DNA of 64,000 bases from Azospirillum brasilense (lineage in GTDB: Bacteria > Pseudomonadota > Alphaproteobacteria > Azospirillales > Azospirillaceae). The notes beneath the pieces are model-generated. The model saw nothing but the letters and a program-made list of their open reading frames with translations. It searched no databases and was not told the DNA's origin. Every line of letters starts with the position of its first letter. Positions within the stretch are counted from its first letter, which is position 1. Below, one piece after another: positions 9,296-19,073 of this stretch. Made by a program: the position numbers and the translations under genes. Location of the stretch: NCBI RefSeq assembly GCF_022023855.1, contig NZ_CP059449.1:1350501-1414500 (forward strand), in the 5' to 3' direction.

Positions 9296-11499
9296 AAGGC
9301 GCGCTCCCGCGCCGCCAGCTCGACGATGATGTTGGCGCCGCGGATGGCGTCGTCGAGCGTGCGGACGTCGCGTTCCTTGAGCATCTCGACCATGCGCAGG
9401 AAGACCGCGGCGGTGACGAGGCTGTCGCCCAGCGCCGTGTGGCGGTCCACCACCTCGATCCCCAGCCGCTCGGCGATGCCGTCCAGCGTGTGGTCGCCGC
9501 CCTCGCCGAGCAGCATCCGCGACAGCAGCATGGTGTCGAGCACCGGGCTGTCGAAGCGCACCCCCGAGGCCCGCTCCTTCATCTTCAGGAATTTCAGGTC
9601 GAAGGCGGCGTTGTGGGCGATCAGCACGGCGCCCGACACGAAGCCGCGGAACTGCGGCAGCACCTTGTCGATGGTCGGCTTGTCGGCGACCATCGCGTCC
9701 GTGATGCCGTGGAAGGGGATCGATTCCGGCGGGATGGTCCGCTTCGGGTTGACCAGCGTGTTGAAGGTCTCGCCGGTCAGGATGCGCCCGCCGACGACGC
9801 GCACGGCGGCGATCTGGATGATCTCGTCGCCGGTGCTGGGGGAGAGGCCCGTCGTCTCGGTGTCGAAGACCACGTAATGGAGCTGGTCGAGCGGCGTGCG
9901 GCCAAGCTCGCTGGTGGCCAGCGGCTGGTGCAGCAGGTTGAAGTCGAAGAATTCCGGCCGCGCCCCGCCGCGCGCCGCGGTGTGGGCGGAGGGCGGCTTC
10001 AGCGCGGGCGGCAGCGGCACGCGCAGGCGCGACAGCAGCTCGCCTTCCGATCCCGGCCCCTTCACCGGCTCGCTCCACATCGTGCTCTTGTGGTGCTGGA
10101 GCACGTCGCCGACCGTCAGGCCGCCCAGCGCGTCGGGCAGCGGGTGGTCGAGCCAGCTGTCCACGATGCCGCTGGGCACCGATGGGCCGCACCAGGTGAT
10201 GTCCAGATAGACCCAGCTGTCCCCCGGCTCCACCGACAGGTCGTAGGCAGGGACCCCGGTCAGCGCGTAGACGTATTCGATCAGATAGCCGACCAGGATG
10301 ACGAGGCTGTAGCTGTCGCCGTGCACCCATTGCGGCAGCCCGGTCAGCGTCACGCCGTACTGGGCGTCCGGCCCCACGCGGTGGCGGATCAGGTTGATGA
10401 GGTTGGTGGAGTGGATGTCGCTCATCGGCCAGGAGCCGGTGACGACGCTGCGGTACGCGTTGGTGACGTGGGTCAGCCGCTCCGACAGGGTGTTGGACGA
10501 CTCCATCAGCGCGGCCTGGAAGGCCGCGCGCTCCTCCGGCCCCAGCTCCGGCGTGTCGTCCAGCGTCTCCAGCACGGCGCGCAGGTTGGCGATGGGGGCG
10601 CAGAAGCCCTCCGTCGCCTCGCGCAGCAGGGCGTCGCGCTGGCCGAGCGCGGCTAGTTCGCTGGTCGCGTCCGACAGCGTGATGACGTAACCGGTGATGG
10701 TCGGCGGCTCGTCCGAGCCCTCCGGCGGGTCCTGCAGGATGGCGCTCATCCGCCCGGCCAGCAGGATGCGCCCGTCGGTGGTGGCGCCGACGAACTGGGC
10801 GGTGGTGCCGTGCTCGTGGTTGACGTGCCGCCCCTCGCGCACGCGCAGGGTCAGCCGCTCCAGCGTGTGGGTGACCGGCTCCGCCACCACGAAATGCAGC
10901 AGGGAGCGGCCCAGCCCGAGGTCGCCGGCCAGATGCAGGATGTCGAGCGCCGTCTGGTTGTAGAGCAGGATCTGGTGCTTGAGGTTGCAGACCAGGACGC
11001 CTTCGTGCAGGTCGCGCAGGACGGCGGCCAGCCGCGTCTTCTGCTCCTCCGCCTTGGCGGTCGATTCGGCGACGGTGCGCGCGGTGTCGCGGCGGGCGGC
11101 GGCCAGCTTGTCCGACAGCTCGTTGACCGCCTTGGCCACCGGGGCGAGGTCGCCGTAGCGCGCCAGCGGGATGCGTGCGCCGGTCTTGCCGTCCGCCGTG
11201 CCATGGGCGATCAGCCCGGCCTCGCGGCTCAGCGTTTCCGAGGCGCGCAGCAGACGCCGGTCGACCAGCCCCCACAGGCCCCAGACCGCAGCGGTGACGG
11301 CGGCGGTCATGGTGATGGCGTAGGTGACGAAGGCGTTCGGGTCGCCGTTCGCGCTGAAGCCGACCGCGGCCCCCACCGAGAGCAGGGGCAGGCCGACGCC
11401 AGCGGCGCGGAAGGCCAGGGGAATGATCCGGCGCGGCTCCGCCGGGGTGGTTGCCGGAGCGGCGGCTCCGGCGGTTCCGGTGGTCGCCGGGGCGCTCAT
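9292..11499 (-). CDS. Membrane/HAMP/PAS protein fused to a DnaQ-like 3'-5' exonuclease
   Basis: A 735-aa fusion. Two N-terminal membrane helices (about 35-75) are followed by a HAMP-like segment and a coiled coil (about 100-165). A PAS-like domain follows (LHEGVLVCNLKHQILLYNQT). The middle region resembles a degenerate kinase-type helical and ATPase-like module without a recognisable HisKA histidine. The C-terminus is a DEDD exonuclease: motif I VFDTETTGLS (about 543), motif II LIAHNAAFDLKF, and motif III HTALGDSLVTA with the His/Asp pair. This is the fold of the Pol III epsilon proofreading subunit, here tethered to a sensory chassis. It overlaps the regulator gene by ATGA. The substrate is unknown; nucleotide or RNA turnover is possible. 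Confidence 0.85.
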   Translation of the reverse strand: MSAPATTGTAGAAAPATTPAEPRRIIPLAFRAAGVGLPLLSVGAAVGFSANGDPNAFVTYAITMTAAVTAAVWGLWGLVDRRLLRASETLSREAGLIAHGTADGKTGARIPLARYGDLAPVAKAVNELSDKLAAARRDTARTVAESTAKAEEQKTRLAAVLRDLHEGVLVCNLKHQILLYNQTALDILHLAGDLGLGRSLLHFVVAEPVTHTLERLTLRVREGRHVNHEHGTTAQFVGATTDGRILLAGRMSAILQDPPEGSDEPPTITGYVITLSDATSELAALGQRDALLREATEGFCAPIANLRAVLETLDDTPELGPEERAAFQAALMESSNTLSERLTHVTNAYRSVVTGSWPMSDIHSTNLINLIRHRVGPDAQYGVTLTGLPQWVHGDSYSLVILVGYLIEYVYALTGVPAYDLSVEPGDSWVYLDITWCGPSVPSGIVDSWLDHPLPDALGGLTVGDVLQHHKSTMWSEPVKGPGSEGELLSRLRVPLPPALKPPSAHTAARGGARPEFFDFNLLHQPLATSELGRTPLDQLHYVVFDTETTGLSPSTGDEIIQIAAVRVVGGRILTGETFNTLVNPKRTIPPESIPFHGITDAMVADKPTIDKVLPQFRGFVSGAVLIAHNAAFDLKFLKMKERASGVRFDSPVLDTMLLSRMLLGEGGDHTLDGIAERLGIEVVDRHTALGDSLVTAAVFLRMVEMLKERDVRTLDDAIRGANIIVELAARERAF

Positions 11500-11900
11500 G
11501 GCTGAGGCTCCGCGGTTCCGCCCTGGTTGCTTTCGGGGTTCAGGTATTTGCGGACGGTGGTGACGAGGTCGCGGGTCGAGAAGGGTTTGGTGATGTAGTC
11601 GGTGGCGCCCAGCGCCATGCCCTTCTGCCGCTCCACGTCGCGGCTCTTGGCCGTCAGCATGATGATGGGCAGCGACTGGTAGGCGGGATTGGCGCGCAGC
11701 GACTGGCAGACGTCGAACCCGTCGCGCCGCGGCATCATGGCGTCCAGCAGGATCAGGTCAGGCGTGCTTTCCGCAACCGATTCAAGGGCTTCCTCGCCGT
11801 TGCGGGCGATGCGTACGGCAAAGCCCGCCTTCTGCAGCAGGACCTGCAGAGAGAGGACGATGCTGGGCTCATCGTCGGCGACCAGGATCGTCGGCTTCAT
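11496..11900 (-). CDS. Receiver-domain response regulator
   Basis: A 134-aa protein consisting of one receiver domain plus a short Gly/Glu-rich tail. The acidic pair (ADDE, 9-12), phospho-acceptor Asp53 in LLDAMMPRRDG, MLTAK and the Lys in TKPFS are all present. It is first in the operon with the exonuclease fusion, the small membrane protein and the CbrA-like kinase. It overlaps the exonuclease start by four bases (ATGA), so it is a likely phospho-partner of that kinase. There is no DNA-binding output domain, so signalling must be by protein contact or phosphorelay. Confidence 0.9.
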   Translation of the reverse strand: MKPTILVADDEPSIVLSLQVLLQKAGFAVRIARNGEEALESVAESTPDLILLDAMMPRRDGFDVCQSLRANPAYQSLPIIMLTAKSRDVERQKGMALGATDYITKPFSTRDLVTTVRKYLNPESNQGGTAEPQP

Positions 11901-12020
11901 ACCAGGGTTTCCTCCGGTTCGCCGGTCTGATGCGCCGGCTTCTTGCGGCTGCGCTTGTTCTAATATGCGTGCCTGTTCAATCCCATGTTAGCGGCAAGGA
12001 GAAGGACAGATCAAGACGAA

Positions 12021-12052
12021 GCCCGCCCGCAATACCGAAATTGCGGGCGGGC
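12021..12052 (-). terminator. Stem-loop terminator after the SPOR gene
   Basis: A perfect 13-bp GC-rich stem (GCCCGCCCGCAAT / ATTGCGGGCGGGC) with a 6-nt loop lies 68 bp past the SPOR stop. Read on the reverse strand it is followed by a short, weak T-rich tract (TTCGTCTT). On the forward strand it is followed by TTTT, so it may work both ways. The SPOR operon therefore probably ends here, and the response-regulator operon has its own promoter between about 11901 and 12020. Confidence 0.8.
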
Positions 12053-12119
12053 TTTTCCAAAGGAAAGAAGCGGAATAGAGAGGAGCGACAGTTTGTCGCG
12101 GCGGCGCCGTTGCCTGCGG

Positions 12120-13265
12120 TCAGCGCGTCGAGACGACGATGGGCTGCGCTTCCACCTTGCCCTTCAGCGACGCGGCGGCCTGACGGGCGGCGGCGGTGTC
12201 GGCATAGCCGCCGACGCGGACGACGTGCCAGGACCGCTGCTCGGCGTCGGTCCAGTCCAGCGCGTAGGCGTTGAAGCCGAGACCGCGCAGGCGGCGGACC
12301 AGCCCTTCGGCGTTGTCGGCCTGCTGGAAGGACCCGACCTGCACGGTGTAGCGCCCGTCCGGAGCGGCGGTGGACGCCGGCGGCGTCAGCACGCCCGACG
12401 ATGACGCCGTAGCGGGCGCCGTGGCAGGCGGGGTGGAGGCGATCTTGGGCGCTGGCTTGGCGGGCTGCGGCGCCGGGCGCGCCGCGGCGGCTTGGCGCTG
12501 GGCCGCGGCCGGCGGGGCCGACAGCATGGCCTGAAGCTCCGCCGTTTCCGTGGTCTTCACGGGGGGCGGGGCCTTGGCGGGCTCGGCCGGGGGCGAGGCC
12601 GTGGCCGAAGCCGGCGGATGCGCCGAGGTCTTCGCGCTCTCCGCTGTTTCCACGGGGTGCGGCGCGGGGACGGGGTCGGCCGGCTTGGTGACGGCCGGAG
12701 CGGGCGACGGCAGGGCCGGCGGTTCCGGCACCTTCAGCGCCGGCGGCGGAATCTGCGGCAGCGCCATGGGCGGCGTGGCCACGGCGGGCGCCGGTGCGAC
12801 GACGGTCTGCGTCTGCATCGGCGGCTGGGCCGGCGTCTGTTGGGCCGGCGCAGGGGCCGCGCGGGTGATCAACGCCTCCGGCTTTGCCGGAGCCACGGCG
12901 CTGGGCGAGGCACCGCCGGGGGCCGGGGCGCTGGGGACGGCGGTGATGAGCGGTGCCGGGGGCGCGGACGGCGCCTCCCCGCCCTGATCCAGCATCACGA
13001 CGACCGCGCCGATGCCGATGGCGGCGGCCAGCGCCGCGGCGATCTTGCCGATGGGCAGGTGCCGCTCCGCCTTCCGCCCGGCGTCCGGGGACAGGAGATC
13101 GTCCTCCTCCGCCGGGTCGGCCTTCAGGTCGTCGTTGAGGGCGCGCAGAAGGCGGGCGATGTCGTCCCGGGCCTCCCCGCCATCGTCGGCGAGGGCATCC
13201 GCCATGGGACGCGCCTTGTGATCCGCCGTCTGACCGGCGGCCTTCATCTCATCCTTGAACGTCAC
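12120..13265 (-). CDS. SPOR-domain cell-envelope protein
   Basis: A 381-aa protein with a cytoplasmic N-terminus and a single membrane helix near residue 75 (IAAALAAAIGIGAVVVML). A long Pro/Ala-rich periplasmic linker of about 200 residues follows. The C-terminal SPOR domain spans about 305-381 (YTVQVGSFQQADNAEGLVRRL). SPOR domains bind denuded septal peptidoglycan, so a role in division-site envelope metabolism is expected. Its overall plan matches FtsN/DamX-type proteins, but linkers of this kind are not diagnostic. It stands alone between the puuE gene and a terminator. Confidence 0.87.
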   Translation of the reverse strand: MTFKDEMKAAGQTADHKARPMADALADDGGEARDDIARLLRALNDDLKADPAEEDDLLSPDAGRKAERHLPIGKIAAALAAAIGIGAVVVMLDQGGEAPSAPPAPLITAVPSAPAPGGASPSAVAPAKPEALITRAAPAPAQQTPAQPPMQTQTVVAPAPAVATPPMALPQIPPPALKVPEPPALPSPAPAVTKPADPVPAPHPVETAESAKTSAHPPASATASPPAEPAKAPPPVKTTETAELQAMLSAPPAAAQRQAAAARPAPQPAKPAPKIASTPPATAPATASSSGVLTPPASTAAPDGRYTVQVGSFQQADNAEGLVRRLRGLGFNAYALDWTDAEQRSWHVVRVGGYADTAAARQAAASLKGKVEAQPIVVSTR

Positions 13266-13457
13266 GGCGGCGTGCGCACCCAGTTGAAGATCGCAAGGAA
13301 TCGGCAGTCACGGGACCGCGGGTCCGAAAGGGCCGCGCCGCGATCCAAAGACCTTCTACTGTATTTCGACGTTCGTTCAAACGCCGATGCGACGAATTGG
13401 CGTGAGAAAGTTGGGCCGGGAGCGCGCTCGGGTCGCTTCTTCCCGGCTCAGGCCGGT

Positions 13458-14375
13458 TCAGGCCGTTGGGCGGTAGGGATGCTCGGCCATCCAGTGGCGG
13501 GCGATGTCCAGCCGGGTGGCAACCCACGCCTTATCGTGGCCCCGCACATAGTCGAGGAAGCGGGCCAGCGCCGCGGCGCGTCCCGGCCGCCCGACCAGAC
13601 GGCAATGCAGCCCGATCGACATCATCTTCGGCTGGTCTTCGCCTTCGGCGTAGAGCACGTCGAAGCTGTCCTTCAAATAGGTGAAGAACTGCTCGCCGGT
13701 GTTGAAGCCCTGGTTGGTCGCGAAGCGCATGTCGTTGGCGTCGAGCGTGTAAGGCACGATCAGCTGCGGCCGGCCGAAGCGGTCGTCCCAGTAGGGCAGG
13801 TCGTCAGCGTAGCTGTCGGCGTTGTAGAGGAAGCCGCCCTCCTCCGACACCAGCTTCCAGGTGTTGGGGCTGCACCGCCCGAGATACCAGCCGAGCGGTC
13901 GGGAGCCGGTCACGCGGGTGTGGACCTCGATGGCGCGCAGCATGTGCTCGCGCTCCACCTCCTCCGGCAGATGCTGGTAGTCGATCCAGCGGTAGCCGTG
14001 GGTGGCGATCTCCCACCCGGCGTCCTGCATGGCGCGGACGGCGTCCGGGTTGCGCTCCAGCGCCATGGCGACGCCGTAGACGGTCACCGGCAGGCCGCGC
14101 TCCGTGAACATCCGGTGCAGCCGCCAGAAGCCGGCGCGGGACCCGTACTCGTAGATCGACTCCATGTTCATGTGCCGCATGCCGACGATGGGCTGGGCAC
14201 CGACGATCTCCGACAGGAAGGCTTCCGACGCGGCGTCGCCGTGCAGGACGCAATTCTCTCCACCCTCCTCGTAGTTGATGACGAACTGCACCGCCACCCG
14301 CGCCCCGCCCGGCCAGTAGGGGTGCGGCGGACGGGACCCGTAGCCGATCAGGTCGCGCGGGTAGTCATGTGACAT
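13458..14375 (-). CDS. puuE: Allantoinase PuuE (polysaccharide-deacetylase fold)
   Basis: A 305-aa enzyme of the metal-independent PuuE allantoinase type, which opens allantoin to allantoate in purine breakdown. The N-terminus (YPRDLIGYGSRPPHPYWPGG) and the segment VQFVINYEEGGENC are characteristic. The NodB-like core continues with ATHGYRWIDYQ and GWYLGRCSPNT. Length is typical for the family. Other ureide genes (for example uricase or allantoicase) are not adjacent. The next gene upstream, yciB, is unrelated and 34 bp away, so co-transcription is possible but says little about function. Confidence 0.9.
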   Translation of the reverse strand: MSHDYPRDLIGYGSRPPHPYWPGGARVAVQFVINYEEGGENCVLHGDAASEAFLSEIVGAQPIVGMRHMNMESIYEYGSRAGFWRLHRMFTERGLPVTVYGVAMALERNPDAVRAMQDAGWEIATHGYRWIDYQHLPEEVEREHMLRAIEVHTRVTGSRPLGWYLGRCSPNTWKLVSEEGGFLYNADSYADDLPYWDDRFGRPQLIVPYTLDANDMRFATNQGFNTGEQFFTYLKDSFDVLYAEGEDQPKMMSIGLHCRLVGRPGRAAALARFLDYVRGHDKAWVATRLDIARHWMAEHPYRPTA

Positions 14376-14409
14376 GGTGGAGGCGCTCCGTCAGGGAGGA
14401 GGGGGGCGG

Positions 14410-14994
14410 TCAGGAGGCGGAGGACGAAGACTTCTCGGTGGACTGCTCCTCCGGCACCTGATGGCGCAGGATCAGCGGGGCCTGGAAGGCGCTGAACAGC
14501 AGGGTCAGCGGCATGATGCCGAACACCTTGAAGTTGACCCAGGCGTCGGTGGTCATGGTGCGCCACACCACCTCGTTCAGCGCGGCCAGCAACAGGAAGA
14601 ACCACGCCCAGCGGATCGCCAGCGTGCGCCAGCCCGCGTCGGACAGGTTCAGGACGGATCCCAGAACGTGCTTCAGCACGTTGCGCCGCGTCAGATGCGC
14701 CGCAAACAGGACCGCGGCGAACAGCAGGTTGACCAGCGTCGGCTTGATCTTGATGAACAGGTCGTCCTGAAGCCACAGCGTCAGCCCGCCGAACAGCAGG
14801 ACGAAGCCCGCCCCGACCACCGGCATCACCGGCACCTTGCGTTCGAACCGCCAGGAGACCAGCACGGAAATGCTGATCGCCACCATGAAGACGGCGGTGC
14901 CGATCATGATGCCGGCCTGGGAATTGGCGATGAAGAAGGCCGCCAGCGGGCCGGCTTCGATCAGCAGTCGGGCGTATTGGTTCATGATCCTCAC
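14410..14994 (-). CDS. yciB: Septation protein A family membrane protein (YciB/IspZ)
   Basis: Inner-membrane protein of about 191-194 aa with five or so hydrophobic helices. Family landmarks are LLIEAGPLAAFFIAN at the start, KPTLVNLLFAAVLF in the middle, and the NEVVWRTMTTDAWVNFKVFG stretch near the C-terminus. YciB/IspZ proteins affect cell division and envelope integrity; the exact reaction is not settled. The coordinates use a GTG start. An ATG at 14985, just after GAGG, would give MNQYARLL and may be the true start. It ends 34 bp before puuE. Confidence 0.9.
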   Translation of the reverse strand: MRIMNQYARLLIEAGPLAAFFIANSQAGIMIGTAVFMVAISISVLVSWRFERKVPVMPVVGAGFVLLFGGLTLWLQDDLFIKIKPTLVNLLFAAVLFAAHLTRRNVLKHVLGSVLNLSDAGWRTLAIRWAWFFLLLAALNEVVWRTMTTDAWVNFKVFGIMPLTLLFSAFQAPLILRHQVPEEQSTEKSSSSAS

Positions 14995-15051
14995 ATAGAC
15001 CGAACCGGGCCTGGGATAAAGAGGGAAGCGAGGGGACGCCCCCGCGCCCGG

Positions 15052-16125
15052 TCAGAACCGGTAGGAGGCGCGGATCGAACCGTAGTTGCTGTAGGATTTC
15101 TGCCCCTTAAACTCCGGCGACAGGAAATTCTGGGCGTAGGAGATTCCGAACCGGTCGTAGCGCAGCGTCACGCCGAGCTGGAAGGCGGCGATGAAGTTGT
15201 TTTTGTCCACCGACCGGCTGTCGCGGAAGCTGTTGCCGTCGAGGAAGATGTTGCGGGCGACGGCGCGCCCCTCCGCCCCGGCATAGACGTACCAGGAGAA
15301 GGGCGGGCGCGGCGCCCCCGCGGCCACGCTGTCCTGATAGGGGATGCTGGCGGTCGGGCGCAGGATCAGCGCGCCGACCGGCGGCGCCATGTTGCCGCCC
15401 AGCCGCATCGTGACGCCGGCCCCGCCGAAGGTCAGGACATTGCCGACGCTGGCCGTGACGTGGGGGCTGATGTCCGCCTCGAAGGGGCCGATGCGCGCCG
15501 GGCGCTCGGTGCGCCAGACATGCTCGTAGCTCAGGATGATGCCCGGCTCGTTCTTGAGCTGGTAGTCCCAGCCCTCCGGCCAGCGGGCGCCCGGCACGAT
15601 GCGATGCACCGTCTTCTGGGTCTGCTCCGCCAGCGAGGCCGGGCCGACCATGCCGATGTCCAGGTCGATGCGGTCCACCTGCCGCGTCTCTTCGGAAATC
15701 ACCGACAGGCGCCCGTACAGCCAGCCGGCGTAGGGGCGATCGGTGGCGTCGGGGATCGGCTTGGTGATGTCGCTGGGGGTGTACATGTTCTGGCCGAAGG
15801 CGATGCCGTAGCGCCGCACCCCATGCTCCCCGATCCAGGGGACGAGGTTAGCCAGCCAGTCGATGTTGCCGTAGGTCGGGCGCTCGCCGGAGACGTAGTA
15901 GAACTGGACTCCGTTCGTGTAGTAACGGTCCGTCCCGCCGCCGAACAGGTCGTTGTCGACCCAGAAGCCGATGGACGGGCCGGACCGGGGCGTGGTTTCC
16001 GCTGGCGGAGTGGTGTCCTTGTTCGGAACGCTGTCCGCCTCTGGTGCGCTTTGGGCCAGCACCGGCCCCGTCGCCAGCCCGAGAGAAAGGGCGGCGATGA
16101 CGCTCCAACCTGCACGCACGGCCAT
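15052..16125 (-). CDS. LpxR-like outer-membrane lipid A deacylase (DUF2219)
   Basis: A 357-aa protein with a signal peptide (residues 1-24, ending VLAQS), a low-complexity stretch, and a beta-barrel ending in a C-terminal Phe (RASYRF), typical of outer-membrane proteins. Family features are GFWVDNDLFGGGTDRYYTNG near residues 53-71 and a histidine in KTVHRIV (about 174). In Salmonella LpxR the Asn-Asp pair and a His are catalytic, and the enzyme removes the 3'-acyloxyacyl group of lipid A. Conservation here supports an active enzyme, but substrate preference in this organism is inferred. Confidence 0.85.
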   Translation of the reverse strand: MAVRAGWSVIAALSLGLATGPVLAQSAPEADSVPNKDTTPPAETTPRSGPSIGFWVDNDLFGGGTDRYYTNGVQFYYVSGERPTYGNIDWLANLVPWIGEHGVRRYGIAFGQNMYTPSDITKPIPDATDRPYAGWLYGRLSVISEETRQVDRIDLDIGMVGPASLAEQTQKTVHRIVPGARWPEGWDYQLKNEPGIILSYEHVWRTERPARIGPFEADISPHVTASVGNVLTFGGAGVTMRLGGNMAPPVGALILRPTASIPYQDSVAAGAPRPPFSWYVYAGAEGRAVARNIFLDGNSFRDSRSVDKNNFIAAFQLGVTLRYDRFGISYAQNFLSPEFKGQKSYSNYGSIRASYRF

Positions 16126-16212
16126 AATCGTCGAGTTTCCTTGTTGCCGGGCATCCTAAGATAGTACGCAGCCGCCCTTCGGCGCCTGCACTTTCGGATG
16201 AGGCAAGATGGC

Positions 16213-17742
16213 TTACTGGAAGGCGGCCTCGGCGAAGCTGCGCAGCTTGCGGGAATGCAGGGTTTCCATGCCGTGCTCGCGCAGAAGCTCCATGGCCAGC
16301 ACGCCGATCTTCAGGTGCTGGTCCACCCGCTCGCGGTAGAAGCGGTCGGCCATCCCCGGCAGCTTCAACTGCCCGTGCATCGGCTTGTCGGAAACGCAGA
16401 GCAGCGTGCCGTAGGGAACGCGGAAGCGGAAGCCGTTGGCGGCGATGGTGGCGCTTTCCATGTCCAGCGCGACGGCGCGGCTCTGGCTGAAGCGCATCAG
16501 CGGCTCGCGGTGGTCGCGCAGTTCCCAGTTGCGGTTGTCGATGGTCGCCACAGTGCCGGTGCGCATGATGCTTTTCAGCGCGTAGCCGGACAGGCCGGTC
16601 ACCCGCTCCACCGCCGTCTCCAGCGCGCGCTGCACCTCGGCCAGCGCCGGGACGGGCACCCAGGTCGGCAGGTCGGCGTCCAGCACATGGTCGTCGCGGA
16701 CATAGCCGTGGGCCAGCACATAGTCGCCCAGCCGCTGCGTGCTGCGCAGCCCGGCGCAATGGCCCAGCATGATCCATGCGTGCGGGCGCAGCACGGCGAT
16801 GTGGTCGGTGATCGTCTTGGCGTTGGACGGGCCGACGCCGATGTTGACCAGCGTGATGCCGTTGCCGTCCGGGCGGGTCAGGTGGTAGGCGGGCATCTGC
16901 GGCAGGCGGAGCAGCCGCGCGCCGTTGGTGGGCGCCTCGCCGGGGCCGCCACCCAGATTGGCGTTCTGAACGATGACGCCGCCGGGCTCCACGAAGCGGT
17001 CGTACTGGCTGCGGTAAGCGGCCAGTTCGGCATCGGCGGTCGGCTCCATGATCTCGCGGGCCATGCGGATGAACTCGTCCACATAGAACTGGTAGTTCGT
17101 GAACAGGACGAAGTTCTGGAAATCCTCCGGCGCCGTCGCCGTGTAGTGGCGCAGCCGGTGCAGCGAGAAATCCACACGCGGCGCGGTGAACAGGGCCAGC
17201 GGCTTCACCGCGTCCAGCGACTCCTCGTAGGTGCCGTTGACGATGGTGTCGTCCATGCGGGCGAGGTCGGGCAGGTCGAACAGATCAGGCAGCCCGGCCA
17301 GCCGCTCCGGCGTCAGGTCGCCCTCGACATGCATGCCCTGGGGGAAGGCGAAATGGATGGGGATGGCCTCGTCGCTGATTCCGACCTCCAGCGGAACATG
17401 GTGGTTGCGCAGCAGGAGCGAGAGCTGTTCGCGGTAATAGCGGTCAAACAGGTCGGGGCGGGTCAGCGTCGTGGAATAGGTACCCGGCCCCTCGACGAAG
17501 CCGTAGGCCAGCCGCGTGTCCACCGTGGCCGCCGAGGCGGTGGAGAGGCGGACGTAGGGATAATGGGCCTGTTCCCGCCGTCCACCGTCCTCGCCGCGGG
17601 TGAAGGCGGCGAAGCGGTCGCGCAGATAGGCGGTGTTGCGGTCGTAGAGGTCCTTGACGAGGGCCAGGGCGGCGTCCGCGTCGGTGAAGCGCTCGACAGG
17701 ACCGGGGGGCACGGGGGAGGGGGAGATCTTGGCAGCCGTCAT
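16213..17742 (-). CDS. amn: AMP nucleosidase
   Basis: A 509-aa enzyme of the expected length that hydrolyses AMP to adenine and ribose 5-phosphate. The N-terminal AMN domain (about 20-190) precedes the nucleoside-phosphorylase-like catalytic domain. Landmarks there include GPSNAKTITDHIAVLRPHAW, MLGHCAGLR, and the active-site segment ALDMESATIAANGFRFRVPY. The C-terminus is complete. It is transcribed alone, with 79 bp to the next upstream gene (ftsY) and 87 bp to the downstream lpxR-like gene. Confidence 0.95.
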   Translation of the reverse strand: MTAAKISPSPVPPGPVERFTDADAALALVKDLYDRNTAYLRDRFAAFTRGEDGGRREQAHYPYVRLSTASAATVDTRLAYGFVEGPGTYSTTLTRPDLFDRYYREQLSLLLRNHHVPLEVGISDEAIPIHFAFPQGMHVEGDLTPERLAGLPDLFDLPDLARMDDTIVNGTYEESLDAVKPLALFTAPRVDFSLHRLRHYTATAPEDFQNFVLFTNYQFYVDEFIRMAREIMEPTADAELAAYRSQYDRFVEPGGVIVQNANLGGGPGEAPTNGARLLRLPQMPAYHLTRPDGNGITLVNIGVGPSNAKTITDHIAVLRPHAWIMLGHCAGLRSTQRLGDYVLAHGYVRDDHVLDADLPTWVPVPALAEVQRALETAVERVTGLSGYALKSIMRTGTVATIDNRNWELRDHREPLMRFSQSRAVALDMESATIAANGFRFRVPYGTLLCVSDKPMHGQLKLPGMADRFYRERVDQHLKIGVLAMELLREHGMETLHSRKLRSFAEAAFQ

Positions 17743-17836
17743 AGTCTTCAGATAGGGCTTGGGCGAAGCTGTCGGAAGTCCCTTTCTCGCCCGGCCCCCC
17801 TGCCTGTGCCCCCTGCCTGTGCCTTGGGGGGCGCCG

Positions 17837-19057
<1,221 letters not shown>

Positions 19058-19073
19058 GGTGTGTCCACTGTTC

